DNA of 64,000 nucleotides from Ornithinibacillus caprae (GTDB lineage: Bacteria > Bacillota > Bacilli > Bacillales > Amphibacillaceae): the NCBI RefSeq assembly GCF_009728145.1, contig NZ_WOCA01000011.1:62001-126000 (forward strand), in the 5' to 3' direction. The position numbers were made by a program, and so were the translations under genes. The notes beneath the pieces were generated by a model, which had not been told where the DNA came from, did no database searches, and worked only from the letters and a program-made list of their open reading frames with translations. Shown one piece after another: positions 43,270 to 52,539 of this stretch (positions within the stretch are counted from its first letter, which is position 1; each line of letters opens with the position of its first letter).

Positions 43270-45285
43270 TTAATTTTCGTTTGTTTCTTCTTTTTCTTTA
43301 TTATAATCTTCATACTCGATAACATCATCAAATGGTTCTTCATATTCAGATTCGAATGGATCATAAGCTTCTTTTCCATATTTATAAATGGAAGGATCAA
43401 CAGGTTCCCATGCCTCCGTTGGTTGGTAGAAGCGTAATAAATCTCCATTTAATAATTTATCGGAAAGCTCTAGCTCATGTTGTGCGGTATTTTTTATTTC
43501 TTCCATTTCCTCAGTAGGTTCAAGTTCTTCACCAGTTGTTGTATCGTAATAGGTTCCTGAAACATAGCTGAATTCAGGAGTAACAACATCTCCATTACGG
43601 AATGGAACTACTTGATTATGCTCATCAGAGAATAGATCCGTACCAAATTGAATATAGTCTTGACCATTAATTCCTATTAAGTGCATTAGAGTTGGCATTA
43701 CATCAATTAGTCCACCATAATTGTGGTTTGTGCCTTGGCCATCTACTCCAGGGATTTTTATGAAGAGTGGTACTCGTTGTAATTGAGCATTTTTAAATGC
43801 TGTAATTTCTTCTCCAAGTAACTCTTTCATTGCACGGTTATGGTTTTGAGATATTCCATAATGGTCCCCATAAAGGATAATAACGGAATCATCATACATA
43901 CCTGCTTCTTTTAAGTCCGTAAAGAACTGTTCTAACGCTTCATCCAAATAACGAGCTGTTTGGAAATATCGGTCAACAGAAGCATCTCCAGTTTCAGCGG
44001 GAGCGATTGTTGCATCCTCTTCACTAATTAAGTAAGGATGATGATGTGTTAATGTTTGTAAATGTGCGTAAAATGGTTGATCAATTGATTCTAATAATGG
44101 CATGGATTCTTCAAAGAAAGGTTTATCCTTCAATCCATAGTTAATAACATTTTCTTCGATCATATTGTAATAGCTTGCATCAAAATACGTGTCGATACCA
44201 AATTGCTTATAGATTTCATCGCGGTTCCAGAATGATTTATAATCACCGTGGAATACTGCTGACGTATAGTCTAATTCTTGATTTAGAATTGCTGGAAAAG
44301 CTTGGTACGTATTATTTCCACGAGTTACAAATGCTGCACCTTGTGGTAACCCATAAATAGAGTTAGCTAATAAGAACTCTGCATCTGCTGTTTTACCTTG
44401 TTCTGTTTGATGGAAGATATTATCAAAATACGTAAAGTCTTCCTCTTGGTCATGAACTAATGAATTTAAGAATGGTGTTACTTCCTCACCATGAAGTTCA
44501 TAATCAATTAGAAATGTTTGAAAGGACTCTAAATGGATTTTAATAATGTTTTTTCCAGCCGCTGTGCCGAATAATTCATCATTCGGTTCAGCAAATTTAT
44601 TTTTCGTATAGTTTTCTACTTCTGTAATATCATCACTATCCGCAAGGACACGTTGTGATGAAGTTTTTACGTTTTGAATTGCATCGTATACTGCAAAATT
44701 GTATATTCCAAGATATTTGACGATATAGTTTCGGTCAAATGTTCTTTTTAATAATTGAGGTCGATCTGCTTCTGCCATACTTAAGTTAACAGAAAAAGCA
44801 ATTGCTCCTGCAATTAGTACTAGTAATGGCTTTTTAAAGCTCATTCTACTAGTTGACCAAAAACGTTTGCTCCACATGAATAACGCAATCAGAATAATTA
44901 TATCGACTGCATATAGTATATCCGTCCAAGTAACTAAACTTGCGATACTTCCACCAAGACTACCGAAATTGCTTGTTTGGGTAAGGGTAGGTAGCGTGAT
45001 GTAGTCGTTATTAACTCGATAATATACTACATTGGCATATAAGAGAATAGTCATAATCGTATCGATTACAATGATCCATATACCAGCTCGCTTTCCCTTA
45101 GCAAATAATGCTAGTCCGAGAAAGATTAATGCGGAACTTAATGGATTAAAGAATAATAGAAATTCTTGTATCCCACCTTTTATATCTAGTCTAAATTCAA
45201 TTGAATATATAAAATACGATTTTATCCAAAGTAAAATAACTGCCACGAAAAAGAAACTCATTTTTGTTGTAAAGATCTTTTTCAT
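43270..45285 (-). CDS. ltaS: Lipoteichoic acid synthase LtaS
   Basis: 671-residue membrane enzyme polymerising glycerol phosphate from phosphatidylglycerol into lipoteichoic acid. Five N-terminal membrane helices (to about residue 185) and an extracellular sulfatase-fold domain. Conserved HLESFQTFL (Mn-binding Glu), catalytic Thr in EQGKTADAEF, and the metal-site ILYGDHYGIS. ATG at 45285 with GGGGTG 7 nt upstream preferred over GTG at 45294. A very acidic tail (EEPFDDVIEYEDYNKEKEE) follows. It is not related in function to the sulfatase at 20353, only in fold. Confidence 0.95.
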   Translation of the reverse strand: MKKIFTTKMSFFFVAVILLWIKSYFIYSIEFRLDIKGGIQEFLLFFNPLSSALIFLGLALFAKGKRAGIWIIVIDTIMTILLYANVVYYRVNNDYITLPTLTQTSNFGSLGGSIASLVTWTDILYAVDIIILIALFMWSKRFWSTSRMSFKKPLLVLIAGAIAFSVNLSMAEADRPQLLKRTFDRNYIVKYLGIYNFAVYDAIQNVKTSSQRVLADSDDITEVENYTKNKFAEPNDELFGTAAGKNIIKIHLESFQTFLIDYELHGEEVTPFLNSLVHDQEEDFTYFDNIFHQTEQGKTADAEFLLANSIYGLPQGAAFVTRGNNTYQAFPAILNQELDYTSAVFHGDYKSFWNRDEIYKQFGIDTYFDASYYNMIEENVINYGLKDKPFFEESMPLLESIDQPFYAHLQTLTHHHPYLISEEDATIAPAETGDASVDRYFQTARYLDEALEQFFTDLKEAGMYDDSVIILYGDHYGISQNHNRAMKELLGEEITAFKNAQLQRVPLFIKIPGVDGQGTNHNYGGLIDVMPTLMHLIGINGQDYIQFGTDLFSDEHNQVVPFRNGDVVTPEFSYVSGTYYDTTTGEELEPTEEMEEIKNTAQHELELSDKLLNGDLLRFYQPTEAWEPVDPSIYKYGKEAYDPFESEYEEPFDDVIEYEDYNKEKEETNEN

Positions 45286-45494
45286 CGTATTCACCCCATA
45301 ATTTTGCTTGTAATATTAAATTATCAAGTTATCATTTTAACCTATTTTTACCCCTAACGCAAGTGTTTTTACATTATTTACCATTGGTGATTATGAATCT
45401 AGTTTATCTTTCTAAATAAAAAGACCTAAAACGTTATTTCCTATGTTAAAATATAATTTGTGTGTATTTTTTATGTGAAAGGAATTTTTACATC

Positions 45495-46367
45495 ATGGGA
45501 AAATTAATGCATAGGTTAAACAAAACAACCAAAGAGTATATGTATATTCTAATTGGAGCTACTTTAGTAGCGTTATCTTATAATATATTTTTATTACCTT
45601 CTAAGCTAGCCGCGGGAGGGATTTCAGGGATAAGTACAATATTATTTGAACTGTACGAAATGAGTCCTGCTTTTACACAATTTATGATAAATGTACCAAT
45701 TTTTATAATTGGTTGGATTGCGATGGGAAAAGATTTTAGTGGGAAAACATTAGTTGGTACATTTTGGGTTCCTTTTGTTATTGGATTAACTGCAAATATC
45801 CCATATACGATAACCAATCCCATTCTAGGTGCAATCTATGGTGGGATTGTTCTTGGAGTTGGTCTTGGAATTGTCTATAAAGGTAACGGTTCAACTGGTG
45901 GTACAGCAGCGATTGCTCAAATAGTTAAGAGATTTACTGGTATATCCAGTGGATATTCTCAGCTAATCGTCGATGGAATCGTTGTAATTGGTTCAATTAT
46001 TGTTTTTAATCTCGAGTTAACGTTATTTGCACTTATGACTATTTATATTAGTAGTAAAGCAATTGATGTTGTTCAATTACGTACATCTTCTTCAAAATTA
46101 ATACTAATCATTACAGAGAATGAAGAAAAAATTCAAACGCTTATTCGTGACGGAATTGATCGTGGTTTAACCAAAATACGTTCTGTTGGTGGCTATTCCA
46201 ATAAAGATAAGACGATGATTTTATGCGTCGCAGAACAACAAGAAGCAGTACACCTAAAAAAAATACTCCAACAAGAGGAACCAGATTCATTTGTTGTATT
46301 TATTAATGCATCTGAAATTCTAGGAAGAGGATTTTCATTGGATAAATACTATGGTCAAAAACTTTAA
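45495..46367 (+). CDS. YitT family membrane protein (DUF161/DUF2179)
   Basis: About 290 residues. Residues 15-205 form five to six membrane helices with LLPSKLAAGGISGIS and GNGSTGGTAAIAQIV, the family motifs; residues 210-290 are the cytoplasmic DUF2179 domain (KSVGGYSNKDKTMILCVAEQQE type, FVVFINASEILGRGF). The function is not settled. ATG at 45495 is chosen; AAAGGA lies 12 nt upstream, a somewhat long spacing. Single gene followed by a terminator. Confidence 0.88.
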   Translation: MGKLMHRLNKTTKEYMYILIGATLVALSYNIFLLPSKLAAGGISGISTILFELYEMSPAFTQFMINVPIFIIGWIAMGKDFSGKTLVGTFWVPFVIGLTANIPYTITNPILGAIYGGIVLGVGLGIVYKGNGSTGGTAAIAQIVKRFTGISSGYSQLIVDGIVVIGSIIVFNLELTLFALMTIYISSKAIDVVQLRTSSSKLILIITENEEKIQTLIRDGIDRGLTKIRSVGGYSNKDKTMILCVAEQQEAVHLKKILQQEEPDSFVVFINASEILGRGFSLDKYYGQKL

Positions 46368-46371
46368 AGAT

Positions 46372-46401
46372 AAATCGCACCTAAGTGGGTGCGATTTTTT
46401 T
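46372..46401. terminator. Terminator between convergent genes
   Basis: AAATCGCACC / GGGTGCGATTT stem and a run of T on the plus strand; ends the YitT-type gene and may also serve the convergent AIM24 gene. Confidence 0.85.
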
Positions 46402-46410
46402 ATTTGGTAG

Positions 46411-47205
46411 TTAACGTCGATCGCCACCTAACAGATCGAATAAACCGCCAGCGACACTACCCTCTCCTTTAGAAACATCTTTTTCAGGTGCAGCTGCAAA
46501 TACTCTGCTGGCCAGTCTACTGAAAGGTAAAGATTGAATCCATACGCTACCTGGTCCACGTAGCGTAGCAAAAAATAGACCCTCACCGCCAAATAGAGCT
46601 GTTTTAACACCACCAACATACTCAATGTTGTAGTCAATATCACCCGTCATGGCTACTAGACAGCCTGTGTCAACTCGTATGGTTTCACCAACACCAAGCT
46701 CTCGTTTATGAATTGTGCCTCCAGCATGTACAAAAGACATTCCATCTCCTTCAAGCTTTTGCATAATAAATCCTTCTCCACCAAAAAAACCAGTACCAAT
46801 TTTTCGCTGAAATTCAATTCCAACAGAAACTCCTTTTGCTGCAGCTAAAAACGCATCTTTTTGGCAGATCAATTTACCGTTAATTTCGCTTAAGTCCATT
46901 GGAATTATTTTTCCTGGATAGGGAGAAGCAAACGATACGTGCTTTTTGCCTGAACCTTCATTGGTAAAAGCGGTCATAAATAGACTTTCCCCAGTAAGTA
47001 CACGTTTTCCTGCCCCAAGTAGTTTTCCCATAAGTCCTCCGCTTTGGTTAGAACCATCTCCAAAAATGGTTTCCATACGAATATGTTCATCCATCATCAT
47101 AAGGCTCCCTGCTTCAGCTATAACTGTTTCCTCAGGGTCAAGCTCTACTTCTACAAATTGCATGTCGTCACCATAAAGTTTGTAGTCAATCTCATGATTA
47201 TTCAA
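46411..47205 (-). CDS. AIM24 / TIGR00266 family protein
   Basis: About 264 residues starting [38 protein letters not shown], the hallmark of the TIGR00266/AIM24 family. Repeated Gly-rich beta strands ([32 protein letters not shown]) give a beta-sandwich of tryptophan-RNA-binding attenuator-like fold. No assigned enzyme activity. TTG at 47205 with AGAGG upstream gives the usual N-terminus; earlier in-frame codons lack a ribosome site. Alone on this strand, divergent from aconitase. Confidence 0.87.
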   Translation of the reverse strand: MNNHEIDYKLYGDDMQFVEVELDPEETVIAEAGSLMMMDEHIRMETIFGDGSNQSGGLMGKLLGAGKRVLTGESLFMTAFTNEGSGKKHVSFASPYPGKIIPMDLSEINGKLICQKDAFLAAAKGVSVGIEFQRKIGTGFFGGEGFIMQKLEGDGMSFVHAGGTIHKRELGVGETIRVDTGCLVAMTGDIDYNIEYVGGVKTALFGGEGLFFATLRGPGSVWIQSLPFSRLASRVFAAAPEKDVSKGEGSVAGGLFDLLGGDRR

Positions 47206-47354
47206 TTTTCTCAATCCTCTCACTCGTTTTCTAATAGTACGAATAAGGTTTCCGAAAAGATTCATGTTAATTATATATAGTTCCAAATAATTATTCGCTT
47301 TTCTCCATAGAATAATAAGGAGAATAAATATGTTCTTATAAAGGAGGAAATTTG

Positions 47355-49307
47355 ATGGCGTTAAATATTACCCAAAAACTGATCAAGGATCACCTTGTCT
47401 CAGGGGAGATGACACCTGGTCGAGAAATTGGGTTGAAAATTGACCAGACGTTGACCCAGGATGCAACCGGTACGTTGGTGATGCTTGAGTTAGAAGCTAT
47501 GGAATTGGATAGAGCGAGAACAGAAGCATCAGCCCAATATGTGGACCATAATCTCATTCAGGAGGATAGTAAAAATCCTGATGATCACTTATTCCTACAT
47601 AGTGCTACAAGGAGGTTTGGTCTATACCATAGCCGCCCCGGTAATGGTGTAAGTCATCCTGTGCATATGCAACGATTGGCTAAGCCGGGTAAAACGCTAC
47701 TTGGATCAGATAGCCATACTTGTGCAAATGGCTGTATGGGTATGTTAGCAATGGGGGCTGGCGGAATTGATGTGGCAATGGCTATCGCTGGTGAACCATT
47801 CTATGTAAAGATGCCTAAGGTTTGGGGAATTAAGTTAACTGGAGAGCTTCCTGATTGGGTAAGTGCAAAGGATGTTATCTTAGAACTTCTACGTCGCCAT
47901 GATGTAAAAGGTGGCGTTGGAAAAGTTATTGAATATTATGGGCCAGGGTTAGAATCCTTAAGTGCAATGGATCGTCATGTAATTGCAAATATGGGAGCAG
48001 AGCTTGGTGCGACTGGAACTGTTTTTCCTTCCGATAAGGAGATTAAACGTTTCTTGAAAGAGCAAGGACGTGAAGATGACTGGATAGAGCTGGTTCCAGA
48101 TGACGGTGCTACGTATGACATTAATGAGGAGTTAAATTTATCAGAGATTGAACCAATGATAGCTAAACCTTCTAGTCCAGGTAATGTTGTTCCTGTTAGT
48201 GAAGTAGCGGGTACCCCTATCTATCAATCCTATGTTGGTTCTTCTGCTAATCCAGGATACCGTGATTTTGCAATCGCAGCTGAAATTGTAAAAGGAAAGC
48301 ATATTGCACATGGAGTTTCATTTGATATTAATCCGACTTCTAGGCAAATGCTAACCGATCTTGTTAAGGAGAGTCATATTGCTAGCTTGCTTTCAGCTGG
48401 AGCACGGTTACATCAAGCTGGGTGTAATGGATGTATTGGAATGGGGCAAGCGCCAGCATCAGGTAGAAATAGTTTACGGACAACGCCACGAAATTTCCCA
48501 GGAAGATCTGGTACGAGAGAAGATAGTGTTTTTCTATGTAGTCCAGAAACAGCTGCAGCATCTGCTTTAACTGGGAAAATAACAGATCCTAGAACATTAG
48601 ATATGAAATATCCAAAAGTAAACGATCCGAAGAATCCTACTATTGATGTTAATTTGTTAGATGAGCCATTACCATATGAGGAAGCAAAAAATGTAAAACT
48701 GGAAAAAGGACCAAATATTGCATCGATTCCTGAAATGGATGAAATGCCAGATCATATTGAAATACCTATTCTTCTTAAAATGGGTGACAATATATCTACC
48801 GATGAAATACTAGCAGGTGGGGCACGTGTGCTTCCTTATCGTAGTAATCTACCTGAAATTAGTAAGTTTACCTTCGAAATTATTGATGAAACGTATTATC
48901 AAAGAGGAAAAGATACGGTAGATAAAGGTGGGCATGCGGTTGTAGCTGGTTTCAACTATGGTCAGGGGTCAAGTAGAGAGCATGCAGCACTTGCACCTCG
49001 ATATCTTGGTTTACGAGTAGCTTTGGTAAAGGATTTTGCCCGAATCCATTGGCAAAACCTAGTAAATTTTGGAGTATTACCTTTAACATTTGTAAATGAA
49101 GAAGACTTTGACTTACTGGAACAAGGAGATGTGCTCGAAGCTACTGGTCTTAGGGAAAAAATAAAACAGGGAACAGAATTTAATATGAGTGTGAAGGGTA
49201 AAAATCAAGAAATTAAAGTAAGACACGCATTATCCGAACGCCAAATTGACATTATGTTAAAAGGCGGAATCATTAATTGGGTGAAAGACAGAAGAGTTAA
49301 ATCTTAA
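47355..49307 (+). CDS. Compact aconitate hydratase (putative aconitase subfamily)
   Basis: 650-residue [4Fe-4S] hydro-lyase interconverting citrate and isocitrate, or a related acid. Cluster cysteines: [13 protein letters not shown] near residue 120 and the pair in [12 protein letters not shown] near 355. Swivel domain motifs: [15 protein letters not shown] and [19 protein letters not shown]. At about 650 residues it belongs to the short bacterial aconitase subfamily rather than the ~900-residue AcnA/CitB type normally used in the TCA cycle of Bacilli, so a second aconitase is probably elsewhere. AAAGGAGG precedes the ATG. Probably co-transcribed with the zinc microprotein downstream. Confidence 0.92.
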   Translation: MALNITQKLIKDHLVSGEMTPGREIGLKIDQTLTQDATGTLVMLELEAMELDRARTEASAQYVDHNLIQEDSKNPDDHLFLHSATRRFGLYHSRPGNGVSHPVHMQRLAKPGKTLLGSDSHTCANGCMGMLAMGAGGIDVAMAIAGEPFYVKMPKVWGIKLTGELPDWVSAKDVILELLRRHDVKGGVGKVIEYYGPGLESLSAMDRHVIANMGAELGATGTVFPSDKEIKRFLKEQGREDDWIELVPDDGATYDINEELNLSEIEPMIAKPSSPGNVVPVSEVAGTPIYQSYVGSSANPGYRDFAIAAEIVKGKHIAHGVSFDINPTSRQMLTDLVKESHIASLLSAGARLHQAGCNGCIGMGQAPASGRNSLRTTPRNFPGRSGTREDSVFLCSPETAAASALTGKITDPRTLDMKYPKVNDPKNPTIDVNLLDEPLPYEEAKNVKLEKGPNIASIPEMDEMPDHIEIPILLKMGDNISTDEILAGGARVLPYRSNLPEISKFTFEIIDETYYQRGKDTVDKGGHAVVAGFNYGQGSSREHAALAPRYLGLRVALVKDFARIHWQNLVNFGVLPLTFVNEEDFDLLEQGDVLEATGLREKIKQGTEFNMSVKGKNQEIKVRHALSERQIDIMLKGGIINWVKDRRVKS

Positions 49308-49326
49308 TCGTAAGGAGGATTAATTC

Positions 49327-49503
49327 ATGGTTGATGGAAAACAAAGGTGTAAGGCTTGTGATGGTAGTGGTATTTTAGCTGACCAAGAAGGATGGCAATA
49401 TCGATGCAGTGTTTGTAACGGAGATGGAATATATAACCAAAGTGACGCTGCAACCACTTCACGTGTAATGGATGTAGATGAAAACAATCGATTGTTAGAC
49501 TGA
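49327..49503 (+). CDS. DnaJ-type zinc-finger microprotein
   Basis: 58 residues: two CxxCxGxG-type repeats, CKACDGSGI at residues 8-16 and CSVCNGDGI around 27-35, forming one zinc centre of the kind seen in the DnaJ cysteine-rich domain. A short hydrophilic tail follows. AAGGAGGA lies 7 nt before the ATG, and the gene is 20 nt after the aconitase stop, so it belongs to that operon. A role in cluster insertion or folding of the aconitase is a guess. Confidence 0.8.
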   Translation: MVDGKQRCKACDGSGILADQEGWQYRCSVCNGDGIYNQSDAATTSRVMDVDENNRLLD

Positions 49504-49513
49504 CTTATAAATG

Positions 49514-49546
49514 GGTGTTCCTATAGGGACACCTTTTGTTTTTTAT
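49514..49546 (+). terminator. Rho-independent terminator
   Basis: GGTGTTCC / GGGACACC stem with TATA loop, then TTTTGTTTTTT. Ends the aconitase operon. Confidence 0.85.
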
Positions 49547-49605
49547 GTAGGTTTTAGGGTAGCGAGGGCATCGGCTGCAAGATCGGGAGGGAGGCGCGGT
49601 AGAAT

Positions 49606-49926
49606 ATCGGACACAGGAGCGTGAATATCGGACACAGGGGGGTGAACATCGGACACTTGCGGTAGAACATCGGACACAGAAGCGTGAACATCGGACACGG
49701 GAGCGGAAACATCGGACACAGAAGCGTGAACATCGGACACGAGAGCGTGAACATCGGACACGGGAGCGGAAACATCGGACACGAGAGCGTGGACATCGGA
49801 CACGAGAGTGTGGACATCGGACACGAGTGCGTGAACATCGGACACGAGAGCGGAAACATCGGACACGGGAGCGGAACATCGGACACAGGAGCGGAACATC
49901 GGACACAGGAGCGGAACATCGGACAC
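49606..49926. repeat. Intergenic 21-bp tandem array, 16 units (ATCGGACAC core)
   Basis: ATCGGACAC recurs at 49606, 49627, 49648, 49669, 49690, 49711, 49732, 49753, 49774, 49795, 49816, 49837, 49858 (exact 21-bp steps), then 49878, 49898 and 49918 (20-bp steps). Between cores is a variable GC-rich part such as GAGAGCGTGA or GGGAGCGGAA. The array is far richer in G+C than its surroundings and is boxed in by two terminators of convergent operons. Confidence 0.93.
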
Positions 49927-49950
49927 AGAAGCAGGAGCTTCAAAAAAATA

Positions 49951-49988
49951 AAAGTAAAGGATGCCCATAATAAGGGCACCCTTTACTA
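49951..49988 (-). terminator. Terminator of the coat-protein gene
   Basis: AGTAAAGGATGCCC / GGGCACCCTTTACT type stem; on the minus strand followed by TTTTATTTTTTTG. Confidence 0.8.
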
Positions 49989-49989
49989 A

Positions 49990-50598
49990 TTAGTGTGGCA
50001 TGTTACCTTGGAGTGGTGCAAAGCTGTTCATATAATTTTGCATATCCTGTTGTTTTAATTGAGGAACCTGATAATATTGGTTTTTATTTTGATACAAGAA
50101 TACTTCATAAGCCATCTCGATTAAGTTTGGAATACTATCCTGAAATACTCTTCGCATAACTGGGTTTGTTGACTCGAGAGCAGCCATTGTAAATGATGAT
50201 GCAGCAGATTTTAAGCAACCCATCATAAAGCTAGAAATACATTGATCATTTAACTCGTTTACGGTTTGTGCAGGAGTTTTTGGTTGTGATGGTTGCATGC
50301 CATACACCACATCATTGCTTTGTGTCATGTTATAAGTTTGAGTTGGAACAGTTGGTTCCTGACCGGTTTTTAATGTTTCCACTAATGTATTATAAAGCTG
50401 ATTCAAAAATGTTTTATGCTGTTGAAGCATCGTTTTTAATTCTGGATCCTGTACATGTTGATCGTATAACAGGTACTGTTCCATTCCACCTACTAATCCA
50501 CTAATTGCTTCATGCGCATCAAATAGCTCATGACCACCATGACTTTGCTGTGCAGGCATTTGAGAAGAATCCTGCATATTTTGTTGTTGATTATTCAC
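49990..50598 (-). CDS. CotF-like spore coat protein
   Basis: 202 residues, rich in Gln, Asn and Met. N-terminal Gln-rich tail, then ELFDAHEAISGLVGGMEQYLLYDQHVQDPELKTMLQQHKTFL, a helical pair like that of CotF-family coat proteins. The C-terminal half is also helical (DQCISSFMMGCLKSAASSFTMAALESTNPVMRRVFQ) and ends YYQVPQLKQQDMQNY. GTG start with AGGAGG 7-12 nt upstream. Expected in the spore coat; expression presumably in the mother cell. Confidence 0.8.
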   Translation of the reverse strand: MNNQQQNMQDSSQMPAQQSHGGHELFDAHEAISGLVGGMEQYLLYDQHVQDPELKTMLQQHKTFLNQLYNTLVETLKTGQEPTVPTQTYNMTQSNDVVYGMQPSQPKTPAQTVNELNDQCISSFMMGCLKSAASSFTMAALESTNPVMRRVFQDSIPNLIEMAYEVFLYQNKNQYYQVPQLKQQDMQNYMNSFAPLQGNMPH

Positions 50599-50780
50599 TT
50601 GATTACCTCCTAGTTAATGTTAGTCATAAATATTTTTATCCTAAGTACATAAATTATGCATCAGGAACATCCTAAAACTTTCCATTACTTTGTAATTTAT
50701 TTCACAAAATTCTTTAGTAATATTATGTGTCATTGTATAATTATAAGCAGTTAATTACATAAGGTTAAAGGGAGAGGGCT

Positions 50781-51041
50781 ATGTCTGGTAAAGAGATTAA
50801 TAAAAGTCATGTGAAAGATGATGAAAATATAGAGGTTTGGGAAGATCTAGTTCATATTAAAGATTTAGTTTTAAGTCTTATCATATGTAGTATTACTACT
50901 TTAGGAGCTTACTTGATTGCTCCAAATGAACCACCGAAACCACTTATATATGGTTTGGTAGGAGCTGTGATTGGTTTTGTGATTAGTAGTATTGCCATTA
51001 AACCGAAACGAACATTTCAATACGTGGAAGAGGAGGAATAA
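50781..51041 (+). CDS. Small membrane protein, partner of TctA-like permease
   Basis: 86 residues: hydrophilic, acidic first 30 residues (VKDDENIEVWEDLVHIKD), then two membrane helices (LVLSLIICSITTLGAYLIA and LIYGLVGAVIGFVISSIA) separated by NEPPKP. Good GGGAGAGGG ribosome site and only 3 nt to the next gene. TctA permeases normally pair with a four-helix TctB; this two-helix protein may replace it. No family name recognised. Confidence 0.75.
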   Translation: MSGKEINKSHVKDDENIEVWEDLVHIKDLVLSLIICSITTLGAYLIAPNEPPKPLIYGLVGAVIGFVISSIAIKPKRTFQYVEEEE

Positions 51042-51044
51042 ACC

Positions 51045-52403
51045 ATGGAATTAGATTTATTATTAATTCTTCAAATGGTATTAGCCTCCTTAGTGGGAAC
51101 CGTGTTATACACAATTATTGGTATTGCACCAGGTACGGATGAGACTGCTGTATTAGCTCCTGTTACGATGGTTTTGGTATTAACTGGGTTTGAACCAATT
51201 GTCATTTTAACATTTTTTATATCTGCTATTATTGCAAAAAAGTTAACAGACTCGATACCGGTTGCCATAGCTGGTATTCCTGGAGGAGTTATGTCAGCTC
51301 CGATGGTAGAGCATGCCATGATATTGAAAAAGCATGGTATGCCAGAAGTAAGTATACGGAAAATGGCATCCGGTTCTGTAATAGGTACTATTATTGCAGT
51401 ACCGCTAAGTTTACTGTTAGCTAACTTTCTTCTCCCGTTTGGTGACACGTTATCACAATATGCAAATCAAGTATTCCTAGGTGGAGCAATTTTTCTAGCT
51501 TTAATGACTAAAAATCGTTGGTTTGCCCTTTTATCGATAATTCCCTTTGCATTTCTAATACAAGGATTACGGCAATTATACTGGGAGATTGGAGTTGTTC
51601 CTGAGGGTACAACTGTATTTACATCATTTTTCTTAGGTATTACGTTAGGACCGGTTATTTTAAAATTAGTAGAATTACTAAGTAGAAAAGTAAGGGAACG
51701 ACTACCTAAATATGGTATTAAGGAAATTAAACTAATAAAAAGAAAAGCAGAAAAAGGGTTCCCGAATCCTTTTAAAATATTAGATAAAAAAGAAGTTGGA
51801 ACTTCTTCACTAGCATCATTTTTAGGTGTGTTAACCTTTTTTATGAGTCCGGTTGGTATGACAATTTTCCTTGGGGAAACATTAACAAGTAAAATAAAGG
51901 ATCCTGTGAAACGGGCTGCAAGAGCTGTTTCTAGTATGGATGGTTTAACAAATGCCGGTTATATTGCTGGAACACTCATTCCACTAATTGCGATTGGACT
52001 ACCTTTATCGCCAACAGCAATTGGGCCAGGTGGAGCACTTTTCAATGCACCTCCAGTATTTACACCGGATCATAATATCCATCATTTGCTGTCAATGGGA
52101 GAGTTTGTTTTAGCAACCATCATTGGTGCAGTTGTGGCAATTAGTATTACGTTTTATATTACGATTAAATATGCGCAACAAATATGTGCTTTTGTATTTA
52201 AATATGTCCCACACGAAGCAATGCTTGGCCTGTTCATTGGTCTAGTGTTAATGCTTTCATATATGGATGCAGGAGTTATTAATATACTTGGTGTCCTTCT
52301 TGTTGGGTTGGTAGCAGGATTTTTACATCGAAAAGGAGTTAACTACGGGGTGCAGTTTATGACACTATATGCAGCACCTTGGCTTGTATCGCTATTCTTT
52401 TAG
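51045..52403 (+). CDS. TctA-like permease (DUF112, tripartite tricarboxylate transporter family)
   Basis: 452 residues with about ten to twelve membrane helices. The IGIAPGTDETAVLAPVTMVL and IAGIPGGVMSAPMVEHA stretches resemble the two Gly/Pro-rich TctA signature regions, and the second half repeats the pattern (GLPLSPTAIGPGGALFNAPP). TctA works with TctB and a periplasmic binding protein TctC on citrate and other acids; no TctC gene is here. Substrate unknown. AGAGGAGGA upstream; terminated by a strong hairpin. Confidence 0.85.
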   Translation: MELDLLLILQMVLASLVGTVLYTIIGIAPGTDETAVLAPVTMVLVLTGFEPIVILTFFISAIIAKKLTDSIPVAIAGIPGGVMSAPMVEHAMILKKHGMPEVSIRKMASGSVIGTIIAVPLSLLLANFLLPFGDTLSQYANQVFLGGAIFLALMTKNRWFALLSIIPFAFLIQGLRQLYWEIGVVPEGTTVFTSFFLGITLGPVILKLVELLSRKVRERLPKYGIKEIKLIKRKAEKGFPNPFKILDKKEVGTSSLASFLGVLTFFMSPVGMTIFLGETLTSKIKDPVKRAARAVSSMDGLTNAGYIAGTLIPLIAIGLPLSPTAIGPGGALFNAPPVFTPDHNIHHLLSMGEFVLATIIGAVVAISITFYITIKYAQQICAFVFKYVPHEAMLGLFIGLVLMLSYMDAGVINILGVLLVGLVAGFLHRKGVNYGVQFMTLYAAPWLVSLFF

Positions 52404-52423
52404 AAAATGAATATCTATCTAAA

Positions 52424-52459
52424 CACATGACAGTTCATCGTTACTTGTCATGTGTTTTT
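52424..52459 (+). terminator. Rho-independent terminator
   Basis: CACATGACA / TGTCATGTG stem followed by TTTTTA. Ends the TctA-like pair. Confidence 0.85.
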
Positions 52460-52539
52460 AAATCGGAGTACAATTTAGTTAATGGATCTTTATATCTCGC
52501 ATAAATATAGTAGTAAATACGAAGAAACGGAGAGATGAT

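Noticed and set aside
43270-45285. LtaS as part of the sulfatase system because of its sulfatase fold
   Set aside because: It has the catalytic Thr context GKTADAEF and five membrane helices typical of lipoteichoic acid synthase; it does not need formylglycine.
49606-49926. CRISPR array
   Set aside because: The conserved core is about 9-11 bp with a 9-10 bp variable part that itself recurs; true spacers are absent.
49505-49989. Several overlapping open frames of 100-140 codons on both strands encoding repetitive SDV or NIGH peptides
   Set aside because: They arise because the 21-bp repeat period is a multiple of three, so all frames stay open. They have no ribosome site, no family, and lie between terminators of convergent operons.
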